64,000 nt of DNA. Source: Acetatifactor muris (lineage in GTDB: Bacteria > Bacillota > Clostridia > Lachnospirales > Lachnospiraceae). The stretch covers positions 1 through 64,000 of the forward strand of contig NZ_JANJZD010000009.1 of the NCBI RefSeq assembly GCF_024623325.1. Direction: 5' to 3'. The notes under the pieces are model-generated. The model was not told the origin of the DNA. It worked only from the letters and a program-made list of their open reading frames with translations, and made no database searches. Every line of letters begins with the position of its first letter. Position 1 is the stretch's first letter. Made by a program: the position numbers and the translations under genes. Shown here piece after piece: positions 43,219-51,806 of this stretch.

Positions 43219-44142
43219 TTATCCCTTAACTGCTCCAATCATGGCACCCTGTGCAAAATACTTCTGTACAAAAGGATATACACAGAGGATAGGAACCGTA
43301 GTAATCACTACCGCCGCCATCTTCAGGGAATCCGATGTAACTCGGCCGACACTCTGTGCAATGGCCTGGGCCACACTGGTAATCTCCTTCTCACTGGACA
43401 TGGCTCTGGAAAGCATCTGCTGCATGACAGTCTGTACAGGCCATTTCTTATTATCCGTCATATAGAAGGCGCCTGAGAACCAGTCGTTCCAGTGGCCTAC
43501 CGCCGTATACAGTCCCACCACTGCGATAACAGGCTTACTCAAAGGCATCATGATCTTCGCGTAGATTTTGAAATACCCGCATCCGTCCAGCTTAGCCGAT
43601 TCCTCCAAACTGTCTGGAATCCCTTCAAAGAAGGTTCGCATCATCATCAGATATGTCACACTGTACAATCCCGGGATGATATACACCAGATAATTGTTGA
43701 GCAAATGCAGATTCTTATACTGAATGTAAGTAGGCACCGTACCGCCTCCGAACAGCATGGTGAACGTAATCAGGAAATTAATCAGCTTACCGCCGGGCAG
43801 CAGCTTTTCCTTCAGTGCAAAGGCGGCAAGAGAGATACAGAGCAAGGTACAGGTAGTACCGACTACCACTCTTCCAACCGTAACTATGTACCCCCGCATA
43901 ATGCTGCCATCCTTGAACACTTCATTGTAATTGTCCATAGTCCACTCTCTGGGCCAGAAATACACGCCGCCTTTTGCAGCATCCTTGCCGTCGTTAAAAG
44001 ACAATGCCAGAACATTCAGACAGGGAAGGATAATGAGCAGACAGAAGGCAATCAGAATCAGATAAATAAAGGCCTGCATTATCCTTTCGTTCAGATTTGT
44101 CTTTACTTTTGTTCCTGTTTGCAAATGCCTATTTCTACTCAT
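43219..44142 (-). CDS. ABC sugar importer permease, YtcP type
   Basis: Inner subunit of a CUT1 importer with six membrane segments in 307 residues. The EAA loop that contacts the ATPase is ESAKLDGCGYFKIYAKIMMP near residue 200. LSFNDGKDA and the C-terminal KYFAQGAMIGAVKG tail are hallmarks of YtcP/LplC. ATG 44142 follows GGGAGGG; the open frame to 44181 is ignored. The importer ATPase (MsmK/UgpC type) is not in the window and is probably shared. Confidence 0.93.
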   Translation of the reverse strand: MSRNRHLQTGTKVKTNLNERIMQAFIYLILIAFCLLIILPCLNVLALSFNDGKDAAKGGVYFWPREWTMDNYNEVFKDGSIMRGYIVTVGRVVVGTTCTLLCISLAAFALKEKLLPGGKLINFLITFTMLFGGGTVPTYIQYKNLHLLNNYLVYIIPGLYSVTYLMMMRTFFEGIPDSLEESAKLDGCGYFKIYAKIMMPLSKPVIAVVGLYTAVGHWNDWFSGAFYMTDNKKWPVQTVMQQMLSRAMSSEKEITSVAQAIAQSVGRVTSDSLKMAAVVITTVPILCVYPFVQKYFAQGAMIGAVKG

Positions 44143-44189
44143 AGCACCCTCCCTGCATATTGTTTTCAACTCATGAATCATACTTTTTC

Positions 44190-44221
44190 ATGATACTGCG
44201 GGAACAATCCCGCAGTATCAT
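44190..44221. other. Intergenic hairpin between binding protein and permease
   Basis: ATGATACTGCGGGA (44190-44203) pairs perfectly with 44208-44221 across ACAA. No U-run follows, so it probably protects the binding-protein message or partly blocks read-through, which would keep binding protein above permease levels. Confidence 0.7.
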
Positions 44222-44246
44222 ATCAATGTCATTGTCTCGTAAAATA

Positions 44247-46055
44247 TTAGCGGTAAAAACTGATTGCCTTCGGATCTTCCTGATAAATCGCCTTCAGTTT
44301 TTCCTTGAACTTGTCTACACCTGCAGACTTCAACTGCGCCCGGAAGCTTTCAATGATGGTCTTCACTTCAGCGTCATCCTTGGCAAAAATCGCCTGTACC
44401 AGAACATCATTAAAGTTGAGCAGATCCAGCTGTGCCTTCACGTCTGCCATATCTTCCGTATTCAGATAACTGGTTGCTCCCAGGCCCTCGACCAGCTTAT
44501 ATTCTCTGGGATACTGTGTGGCAAGGTCCACACTTCTCTGGAAAGTAGAGCTTCCCGTTGCACCCGGTCTTGCCTCGCCGAAATTATCGATATTATTCTT
44601 ATTGGTTGTAATAAACTCGAACAGATAAACTCCGCTTCCGCCGAATGCCGCACCCACTTCATTCCACATCCACTTTTCATCACTTGCATTCAGATGCTCC
44701 AGCGCCTCGTCTGTCAGCACAGGCTTGCCGTCTACCATATTATAGGTAAGTCCTTCTATGCCATACTGGGTCAGAAGCTGTCCTTCATAAGTGGAAAGCC
44801 AGTCAAAGAAACGGAAGATCTCTTCGGGATTCTCTGCGTCCGCGGAAATTGCCAGACAGCCGCGTCCGCTCTTGCCGGAAGTAACAGTCTTGTTGTCGCC
44901 CTGAAGATCGTTCAGAGGTCCAAGGGGAATCCAGTCTTCCGACTCATAAATAATATCCACATAGTTGTGAACATCGCCTATAATAGCACAGCTATGGCTT
45001 CTGTAAAGCTCCTCGGCTCTGGTTTCATCCATGGTAAAGTATTCCTGATGCATCAGACCCTCGTTCAGAAGCTTACGCACATAATCGATCAGCTCATATA
45101 CATGGTCAGTCTCCGCTACATGATAAATCTCTCCGTTTTCATCCATGTTGTAGTCGTCACTGACACCCCAGATCAGACCACGGAAGTCAAAGTCCATGGC
45201 ATCCACGGAACCGCCCCAGTATTTGGGTCCCAGAGGAATCACATCATTACCATTGTCATCCTTGAAGTCGCCCTCTTTGATCTTTACCAGCAGATTGTAG
45301 AAATCTTCCGAGGTACGAACAGAGGTAGGATCAATATTCAGCGCATCTATGATAGACTTCTGAATATAAGGTCCGCCTATGTAAGCTTCTGTGGGATCAT
45401 AGATCAAGGATCTGTCTACTTCGTCTATACCCAAATGCAGCAGATACACCGCGCCATCAAAATCCTCACGGAACACAATATTCTTGTAAGTATCATTGGG
45501 AAGATATCCATCCTCCATGTACTTGGAATACACCTTTGAATTCGGTATATATTCGGAGATATCTGCAAACAGGCCGTCCTTTGCCGCCTTATACAGAAGC
45601 GGGAACTCCGGTCTGGCCGAGTTGTTCAGATAGCAGACAATGGCATCGGGAATCGTGCCTGCCGCCAGCTGAGCAGCCAGCGTTTTGCTGTTGCTCTCGC
45701 CAGGCGTAAACGTAATTTTGAGCTGAATCCCTGTGCGCTCCTTGATCTCCTTGAATACCGGGTTGTTTACCTGATCATCCGGCAGCGCATTGTAGATATC
45801 ATCCACATAGGCATGTAAAACGATCTCACGGTCTGCAATCCATTCGTCGGACTGTCCGGCTTCCCCCTGACTTTCATCTCCTGCCCCTGCCGCATCATCG
45901 GATGACGGCTGTGCCGAAGACTCATTCTGTGCGGACTGCTGCGCGTCGCCGGATGTGGTATTCCCGTCATCGCTGCCGCAGCCTGTCAGAACAGTTGCCA
46001 TCATGCTTCCCGCCAGCAAAACGGAAAACATGCGTTTTAATACTTTCTTTTTCAT
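44247..46055 (-). CDS. Extracellular sugar-binding lipoprotein, LplA type
   Basis: A 602-residue solute-binding protein of the ABC importer. The signal is MKKKVLKRMFSVLLAGSMMA with lipobox VLTGC near residue 26, followed by a Ser/Gln/Asp-rich linker. Large size and motifs such as LAAQLAAGTIPDAIVCYLNN and FDWLSTYEGQLLTQYGIEG fit the LplA/DUF3502-related group that binds oligosaccharides. AGGAGG precedes ATG 46055. It lies between the two permease genes, the usual order LplB-LplA-YtcP. Confidence 0.92.
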   Translation of the reverse strand: MKKKVLKRMFSVLLAGSMMATVLTGCGSDDGNTTSGDAQQSAQNESSAQPSSDDAAGAGDESQGEAGQSDEWIADREIVLHAYVDDIYNALPDDQVNNPVFKEIKERTGIQLKITFTPGESNSKTLAAQLAAGTIPDAIVCYLNNSARPEFPLLYKAAKDGLFADISEYIPNSKVYSKYMEDGYLPNDTYKNIVFREDFDGAVYLLHLGIDEVDRSLIYDPTEAYIGGPYIQKSIIDALNIDPTSVRTSEDFYNLLVKIKEGDFKDDNGNDVIPLGPKYWGGSVDAMDFDFRGLIWGVSDDYNMDENGEIYHVAETDHVYELIDYVRKLLNEGLMHQEYFTMDETRAEELYRSHSCAIIGDVHNYVDIIYESEDWIPLGPLNDLQGDNKTVTSGKSGRGCLAISADAENPEEIFRFFDWLSTYEGQLLTQYGIEGLTYNMVDGKPVLTDEALEHLNASDEKWMWNEVGAAFGGSGVYLFEFITTNKNNIDNFGEARPGATGSSTFQRSVDLATQYPREYKLVEGLGATSYLNTEDMADVKAQLDLLNFNDVLVQAIFAKDDAEVKTIIESFRAQLKSAGVDKFKEKLKAIYQEDPKAISFYR

Positions 46056-46109
46056 TTCTTTCCCTCCTTAATTTTTCCTTCTATATAAATGGCTTTCGCC
46101 TGAAGGTTC

Positions 46110-47042
46110 CTACCATAGACTGACTTCCGTCATCTTCTTGCATATCTTGTTGGCCGTGATCACTATTATCAGGCCCACAATACCCTGTATCAGACCGATG
46201 GCCGAAGCGTACCCGAACTGTCCGCCCTGCAGACCAACCCGAACCACATACACATCCAATGTATCTGCCAGCTCCATGTTGCCCGGCGTACGCAGCAGAT
46301 AAATCTGTTCAAACCCGGAGGAGAGCAGACCGCCGATGCCCATAATGAACAACAGGCCAATGGTGCCTCTGATTCCGGGAAGTGTAATATGCCACATCCG
46401 TCCCAGCTTGCCGCAGCCATCCATCTCCGCCGCTTCATACAGTGCGGTGTCCACACCTGCTATAGCCGCCAGATAGATAATGGAATCCCAGCCGATATTA
46501 CGCCAGAGATCCATGAGGAACAAAATGGGATAGAAATAACTGGCTTCCATCAGGAAGAAGGTATCTCCCTTGCCGCCCAGCGCCGCTATCACCTGATTCA
46601 ACATACCGTTGTTGGGTGCCAGAATTCTCTGAATCATGGTCACGATGATAACCGATGACAGAAAATGGGGCAGGTATGTGATGGTCTGAGAAATCTTTTT
46701 GAACTTCATGTTCCGCACTTCGTTCAGCATCAGCGCAAGAATAATCGCAAAAGGGAACTCCAGAATACATTTGATCAATCCTACTGTCAGCGTGTTCTTT
46801 ATCAGCCTGAAGCAATCATAGCTGGTAAAGAAAGTCTTAAAATACCGTAGGCCTACCCAATCGCTTCCCCAGATTCCCTTTCTAAAGGAATAGTCCTTGA
46901 ATGCCAGTACATTTCCCGCGATAGGCACATAGCAGATCAGTATGTAGTAGACAACGCATGGTATCAACATGACATACAAGGGCCAGAACTTGATAATCCG
47001 CTTCCCCACCGGCGCTTTTTGAATCTTTGCCTTACTTTTCAT
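46110..47042 (-). CDS. ABC sugar importer permease, LplB type
   Basis: CUT1 permease of 310 residues. WPLYVMLIPCVVYYILICYV is the first membrane helix, NVLAFKDYSFRKGIWGSDWV is the loop typical of LplB, and the EAA loop is YEAAEMDGCGKLGRMWHITL near residue 205. AGGAGGG precedes ATG 47042. A good promoter lies at 47078-47107, so the importer operon can be expressed apart from the phosphoesterase genes. Confidence 0.93.
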   Translation of the reverse strand: MKSKAKIQKAPVGKRIIKFWPLYVMLIPCVVYYILICYVPIAGNVLAFKDYSFRKGIWGSDWVGLRYFKTFFTSYDCFRLIKNTLTVGLIKCILEFPFAIILALMLNEVRNMKFKKISQTITYLPHFLSSVIIVTMIQRILAPNNGMLNQVIAALGGKGDTFFLMEASYFYPILFLMDLWRNIGWDSIIYLAAIAGVDTALYEAAEMDGCGKLGRMWHITLPGIRGTIGLLFIMGIGGLLSSGFEQIYLLRTPGNMELADTLDVYVVRVGLQGGQFGYASAIGLIQGIVGLIIVITANKICKKMTEVSLW

Positions 47043-47077
47043 GTGAGTCCCTCCTCTTCCTTGCTCTCAATGGGCTT

Positions 47078-47107
47078 ATTATATCGAAATACCGTCTTCC
47101 GAAACAA
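47078..47107 (-). promoter_or_regulatory. Promoter of the ABC importer operon
   Basis: Minus-strand TTGTTT (47107-47102) and TATAAT (47083-47078), 18 bp apart, in the short gap between the EEP gene and lplB-like permease. Confidence 0.65.
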
Positions 47108-47121
47108 TGGACTAATTTCTT

Positions 47122-47880
47122 TTATTCTCTGTAAATTTTTACACTGACCGGATAGTGGTCTGATAAATAGACACCGTCCACACAGTCCTCCCAGCGCTTC
47201 GCTTCCTTGAAATGCAAAGGCTCTGCCAGGCAGATATAGTCAATTTTCTCAGGCTGTGATAACTGTCCGTAATCATGGAAAGTTCCTCCCAATCCTTCGG
47301 AGGCGTCTGTCAGCCTCCCTCTGCCCCACAGCTCCGCAAGCTCCGGCCCGTCAGGCTCCGCATTGAAATCTCCCGCCAGAATCACTCCTGCCTCCGGGAA
47401 CGTCCTGGGGCATTCTATTCTGTCCAGAATCTGTCCAAGTCCCCGCTTTCTGGCATCACCGGACACATGGTCCAGGTGGGTGTTGAACACCCGGTAGATT
47501 TCCTTTTCCTCTCTGTCATACAAAAGCGCCTCCGCCGCGGTTCTGGGGCAGATACTCTGTCCTTCAAAACGACTTCCCGGCCTGCCGGAATCAGAAAGCC
47601 AGAAGGTCTCCCAGGATATCAGGTCAAATTTGTCCGGGCGGTAGGCCACCGCCATCTGCTCATCCTGAAATTCCTCGCTTCTGCCGCAGCCCAGCACGTA
47701 GTAATCTGCAAGCTCCTGTTTCAGCCATGCCGCCACATGGGGCAGAACCTCCTGAAAGCAGATGATATCCGGCCTCTCTTCTTCCAGCTTTTTCAGAATC
47801 CGTTCCCGGCGGAAGCAGAAATTATTAGGGCCGTCCTGCTCATAATCACAGCGGATATTGAATGTCACAAAATGAATCAT
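47122..47880 (-). CDS. EEP-family phosphohydrolase
   Basis: Endonuclease/exonuclease/phosphatase fold of 252 residues. It starts MIHFVTFNIRCDYEQDGPNN, then PDIICFQEVLP (metal Glu), FNTHLDHVSG, VILAGDFNAEPDGPE and YLSDHYPVSVKI with the catalytic His. Such proteins cleave phosphodiesters or phosphomonoesters of lipids, inositols or nucleic acids. No signal peptide. Its ATG overlaps the stop of the upstream metallophosphoesterase by 4 bases, so the two are co-translated. Confidence 0.9.
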   Translation of the reverse strand: MIHFVTFNIRCDYEQDGPNNFCFRRERILKKLEEERPDIICFQEVLPHVAAWLKQELADYYVLGCGRSEEFQDEQMAVAYRPDKFDLISWETFWLSDSGRPGSRFEGQSICPRTAAEALLYDREEKEIYRVFNTHLDHVSGDARKRGLGQILDRIECPRTFPEAGVILAGDFNAEPDGPELAELWGRGRLTDASEGLGGTFHDYGQLSQPEKIDYICLAEPLHFKEAKRWEDCVDGVYLSDHYPVSVKIYRE

Positions 47881-48809
47881 CCTTCCTCCCTCCTTTCCAG
47901 CGGCTCATAGCGCCATGGGTCATCCACCACAATGCCGCCGTCCAGACTCACATAGGTGGTATAAGAGGCCGTGTCCTCCTGGTTCAGCACAAATACTCTT
48001 CCGCCCCGTGCAAAATCCTGTGCTCCGTAAGAGCCATAGCCTGTGGCCCGTCCGTACCCCAGGGTCACGCCATACAGCTTTCCGTAAAAATCATTCGCAT
48101 GGTCATGTCCCACAAAAAGGCTGGGAGAATGTCCCGCCTGCAGCATGGCCGCAAAAAAACCGGTATTGATCCTGGGACAGCCGTACCCCTCCCGTCTGGT
48201 ACCGTAGCAGGTCTCATAGCGGAATACCTCCGCATACTCCGGCAATGCCATGTGCTGAAATGCCAGAACCCCAAAATCCGGATTCTCCTGCTCCTGTCTG
48301 CGAATCTGTTCCTGATACCAGTGAATCTGGGCGGGTGTAATAAAGCCATAGCCTCCCACTTGTTTCAGAGGATTATAATCCCCGGAATCTATACCGATAA
48401 TCAGCCATCTGACCCTTCCTTCTCCGTCCTCAATCCCAATCGTATGGTTCCCCACACCATCTTTCGATTCGGCATCATGATACCCAATGCACCCTGGCAG
48501 TTTCCGCACTGCCGCAAACAGTTCCTCCCTGTTTCCGGCAAATTCCACATCGTGATTTCCGAAGAGAAATGTCCAGGGAATCCCGGATTCTGTCAGCGGC
48601 GCCAATGCCAGCGGAAGGTACTCCATGTTCTTCTCCCCATAGACAGTATCTCCCGTAGTGATAATAAAATCCGGCTTCTCCCGACGGATCAGATCCCGCA
48701 TAAGCGCCACTGTTCTGTGGTCTCTCTCATCGTCTTCCGTATAGTGAATATCCGTGAGCTGAAGAATCCGAAAGCTTCCGTCCTCTTTAAAACGCAGTTT
48801 CCTTTCCAC
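47877..48809 (-). CDS. Calcineurin-like metallophosphoesterase
   Basis: A 310-residue two-metal phosphoesterase. ILQLTDIHYTEDD, IITTGDTVYGEKN, FLFGNHDVEF, ALPEYAEVFRYE and LFVGHDHANDFYG carry the metal ligands in the order expected for the family (D-x-H, GD, GNHD, GHDH). It is close to the YkuE/purple-phosphatase-like group. GTG 48809 is the start, with GGGAGG upstream. Cytoplasmic; substrate unknown. It is the first gene of a minus-strand pair and is divergent from the PHP gene. Confidence 0.9.
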   Translation of the reverse strand: MERKLRFKEDGSFRILQLTDIHYTEDDERDHRTVALMRDLIRREKPDFIITTGDTVYGEKNMEYLPLALAPLTESGIPWTFLFGNHDVEFAGNREELFAAVRKLPGCIGYHDAESKDGVGNHTIGIEDGEGRVRWLIIGIDSGDYNPLKQVGGYGFITPAQIHWYQEQIRRQEQENPDFGVLAFQHMALPEYAEVFRYETCYGTRREGYGCPRINTGFFAAMLQAGHSPSLFVGHDHANDFYGKLYGVTLGYGRATGYGSYGAQDFARGGRVFVLNQEDTASYTTYVSLDGGIVVDDPWRYEPLERREEG

Positions 48810-48990
48810 GCTTTCTTTCCTCCCTTTTCCAATGGGGACTTCCGTCCCTTTTTCACTGATTCAGTATAAAAAAATCCCCGGGAACCTGACAATGGAGAAA
48901 ACTCTGATTGCCAATGGGAAATTTTACAGCAAAAAAACACAGTTCAGTTTTCTGTCTGAACTGTATCCCCGGGATGCACACCGTACCTGG

Positions 48991-49019
48991 TTGACAAACC
49001 GCTGTAAATGGATTATCCT
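48991..49019 (+). promoter_or_regulatory. PHP gene promoter
   Basis: Consensus TTGACA (48991-48996) and TATCCT (49014-49019), 17 bp apart. Transcription would start about 25 bp before ATG 49051. The upstream stretch 48870-48980 contains a hairpin (ACAGTTCAG/CTGAACTGT). Confidence 0.65.
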
Positions 49020-49050
49020 GTTTCCATCAAAATGCAGGAGGAATTTTAAA

Positions 49051-50688
49051 ATGCAGCAGCTATATCAGGCCAGAGGCCTGCTGAGCAAAGATTTCACAGG
49101 GCAGATCACCTATACCTTCTGTCTGCCGTATGTTCTGGAAGAACTGGACATCTGTCTCACTTTTGAAAAACAGCACTATGACTCTCCCGCTCAGGTGCCG
49201 GTGGAGGAACTGGCGGATTACTGTCGCCGCCATTACAATACCACCGCCTATGATTCTTTCAGCCGGGAACAGCTGGCCCAACTGTTTTTCAGAGAAACGA
49301 AAACCGAAATACACATTTCCGCATCCCTGAATGATCACTTTATCGGCTGCATCCACAAACAGCTGTTGTGCCGTCACATGCATTTCGGCCCTGACGAACT
49401 CTCCGAAGGTTGTCTGATGCCGGAGACCATGGACGGAGTGCTGAAGGTTACCGTTCTGGCTTTTCAGGTGTTGATGGATGACACACCTTATACCATTACA
49501 GTATCCGGAAAAAGAGCAGCCGGACCAAATGCATCAGCCAGAGTGACAAAAAGGCCATCGAAGGAAATCCCCGCCGCAACGGTAGAGAATACATCAAAGG
49601 ATTTTCTGAGACTGGAGCTCCACAATCACACCACGGAATCCGACGCCTCTCTGACCTGCCGGGACCTGCTTGAGCACATGGCTCAGGACAATGTGGATGC
49701 CTTCGCCCTCACCGATCACAATACCATTTCCGGTCATCCGAAAATGAAAGAACTGCTGCGTGATTTTCCCAGCCCCATCCAGTGTATTTACGGCATGGAA
49801 TATACTACCTATTACGGCCACATTCTGTGTCTCAACCTGCACGAATATGTCCCCTGGGATTCCATTGATCCCAAAAGACCGGAGCTGATTTTCACACAGA
49901 TACTGAAAACCGGAGCTCTGGCCGGCATTGCACATCCTTTCTCCTTTGGATATCCTTTTGCCACAGGATGCCGCTTCGAAATGCAGATGACTGACTACGC
50001 CGCCGCAGATTTCATCGAAATTTTCAACAATCCCGAACCGCTCCGTGAGACCAATCTGCCGGCCCTTGCCCTCTGGGAGAATCTGGTCCTGAACGGCCTG
50101 CGTATCGCAGCCACCTCAGGTATGGATCTCCACAACAGAGCACCTTTTGCAGGACAATACGCGACCTTTATCCGAAACGACGGCACAGCTGTCCCACAGG
50201 CCCTGACCCGGGCAGTGAAGACAGGACAGACCTGGGTCTCCAGAGGTCCTCTGCTTGTGGCGGAAGCTATGCCTGATGAGAAGAAAGTTCTCTTCCGGAT
50301 AATTGACGGTCAGAAAAACGGCTGTCCTGCAGACAGCCGCAAAAAATATCTGATGACATTGACAATGCCGGAAGGCAGCTTTGCAGAGCCCATTTCTCCG
50401 GACATTCCCCTGAGCATATCCTGGGAAAGATTTTTGGTCCATGCAGGGAAGGCCGACCCATGTCCCGTGATTCCGAAGCTCTATGAGCAGGACAGGAACT
50501 CTTACGACACGGCTCCGGACCCGGAATCGCTGCTCTGCGTTTCCCCGGTTCTGTACCTGCCTTTGACAGCAAGGCAGACCACCAGCCCCGCCGCAGTCAC
50601 GGCCAGCCAGCTGCCCACGGTTACACCCCAGCCCAGCGACTCCACCATCACGCCGATGGTGAACGTGGATACCGCAGTGCCGATATAG
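49051..50688 (+). CDS. PHP-domain metallohydrolase (CehA/McbA-like)
   Basis: Predicted metal-dependent phosphoesterase. ATG 49051 follows AGGAGG by nine bases; the open frame from 48832 crosses the promoter and is ignored. Residues 1-190 are an uncharacterised N-terminal domain. The PHP domain shows LELHNHTTESDASLT near 193, FALTDHNTISGHP near 220, GMEYTTYYGH, GIAHPFSFGYPF and AATSGMDLHN. The last 62 residues lie antisense to the 3' end of the convergent MFS gene and look unnatural (Ser/Thr/Pro-rich), as though the original stop was lost. Confidence 0.82.
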   Translation: MQQLYQARGLLSKDFTGQITYTFCLPYVLEELDICLTFEKQHYDSPAQVPVEELADYCRRHYNTTAYDSFSREQLAQLFFRETKTEIHISASLNDHFIGCIHKQLLCRHMHFGPDELSEGCLMPETMDGVLKVTVLAFQVLMDDTPYTITVSGKRAAGPNASARVTKRPSKEIPAATVENTSKDFLRLELHNHTTESDASLTCRDLLEHMAQDNVDAFALTDHNTISGHPKMKELLRDFPSPIQCIYGMEYTTYYGHILCLNLHEYVPWDSIDPKRPELIFTQILKTGALAGIAHPFSFGYPFATGCRFEMQMTDYAAADFIEIFNNPEPLRETNLPALALWENLVLNGLRIAATSGMDLHNRAPFAGQYATFIRNDGTAVPQALTRAVKTGQTWVSRGPLLVAEAMPDEKKVLFRIIDGQKNGCPADSRKKYLMTLTMPEGSFAEPISPDIPLSISWERFLVHAGKADPCPVIPKLYEQDRNSYDTAPDPESLLCVSPVLYLPLTARQTTSPAAVTASQLPTVTPQPSDSTITPMVNVDTAVPI

Positions 50689-51806
50689 GCACAGGCATTC
50701 AGAAAGCCGGACACACTTGACACCTTCCCCTCCTTTTCATAGCGCAGGGGAAGGAGATTTACGAACAAAGTATTGACACCCATCATGGAGGCGGTAATCA
50801 CCGCCAGCAATGCCACCGTCAGCGCCATGGAGAAGGAACCTGCCAGCCACAGAATCGACAGAGCCGCCACCGATACGCTGAAAAACACCACGGAAGCCCT
50901 GACTTCGTTCCCGGCGCACTTTCGATAGAGCGCTCTGGCCAGGTAGGCTCCCGAAAGGTTGACAATGGGCAGCACGGTGGTCACCAGCACCGACAGAGAG
51001 GCTGAAGTGTGAAAAGTCTCCAGGATATAGGTAGGCACCCAGGAAGTGACACCGTCCTTTAAGATTCCGTGCACCACCACCGGCAGAATAATCAGCCAGA
51101 GTCCCCCCAGCAGCAATGAGCCAAAGCTTCTGCCGTTCTTTCCCACACTCCTTTCTGCCGGCACATTCTCTGTGGAGTTCTCCTCGACTACCCCGTTTTC
51201 TCCGGCAAGGCGCTCCACTCTGGCATATCCCAGGATCCACAGAATCGCCACCAGCAACAGACAGATTCCCGCACCCCAGAATACTGTCCGCCAGCCCGAC
51301 ACCGACAGCACCGCCGCCGACAGCACATAGGCGGCCAGGGTGCCCGCCGCCTGGGTGGAGACAATATCCACACAATAGCGCAGCCGCACGGCTTCCTCCA
51401 GCCGTTTCGCAAAAATGCGGATAATCGGCGGCCATACCATAGACTGGGCATATCCGTTGACCCCCCACACAATCACCATCACTCCGAAAGCCCCTGCGGT
51501 TCCCATCAGAAGATTACAGAGCATGGACAGTGCCAGGCCGCTGAAAATCATTCTGCCGGGCTGCAGCTTATCCCCCAGGAAGCCATTCAGCAGCTGTCCG
51601 GCACCATAGATGAAAAAATACACCATGCTGATGGTACCGGCCTGGGTTTTGGTCAGAACCTGCTCTTCAATCATGGCAGCCATTGCAGAGGAGAAATTCA
51701 GCCTCCCGATATAGCAGGTAAAATAAGCCATCCAGCAGATACAGAACAGGAAAAACGCCTGCTTTTTATCCGTTATCTTTTTCTCTGTCATTTCTTTCAC
51801 TCGCAT
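50502..51806 (-). CDS. MFS permease of the organophosphate type
   Basis: A 434-residue transporter with about 12 membrane helices. The first helix has WMAYFTCYIGRLNFSSAMAA, and GYAQSMVWPPIIRIFAKRLE resembles GlpT/UhpT/UhpC sugar-phosphate carriers or sensors. QLLNGFLGDKLQPGRMI is the loop 2-3 signature. It sits next to three phosphoesterase genes and overlaps the response regulator by 41 bp. The overlap with the convergent PHP gene covers its last helix. Substrate assignment to a phosphorylated compound is inference. Confidence 0.82.
   Translation of the reverse strand: MRVKEMTEKKITDKKQAFFLFCICWMAYFTCYIGRLNFSSAMAAMIEEQVLTKTQAGTISMVYFFIYGAGQLLNGFLGDKLQPGRMIFSGLALSMLCNLLMGTAGAFGVMVIVWGVNGYAQSMVWPPIIRIFAKRLEEAVRLRYCVDIVSTQAAGTLAAYVLSAAVLSVSGWRTVFWGAGICLLLVAILWILGYARVERLAGENGVVEENSTENVPAERSVGKNGRSFGSLLLGGLWLIILPVVVHGILKDGVTSWVPTYILETFHTSASLSVLVTTVLPIVNLSGAYLARALYRKCAGNEVRASVVFFSVSVAALSILWLAGSFSMALTVALLAVITASMMGVNTLFVNLLPLRYEKEGKVSSVSGFLNACAYIGTAVSTFTIGVMVESLGWGVTVGSWLAVTAAGLVVCLAVKGRYRTGETQSSDSGSGAVS

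Noticed and set aside
44160..45539. 459-codon plus-strand ORF opposite the sugar-binding lipoprotein
   Set aside because: Mirror-frame shadow of a clear lipoprotein gene. The same applies to the long opposite-strand ORFs at 23729-25084, 25935-27299, 27536-29224 and 53274-55214.
48832..49050. N-terminal 73-codon extension of the PHP protein
   Set aside because: It overlaps a consensus promoter, and the AGGAGG site supports ATG 49051.
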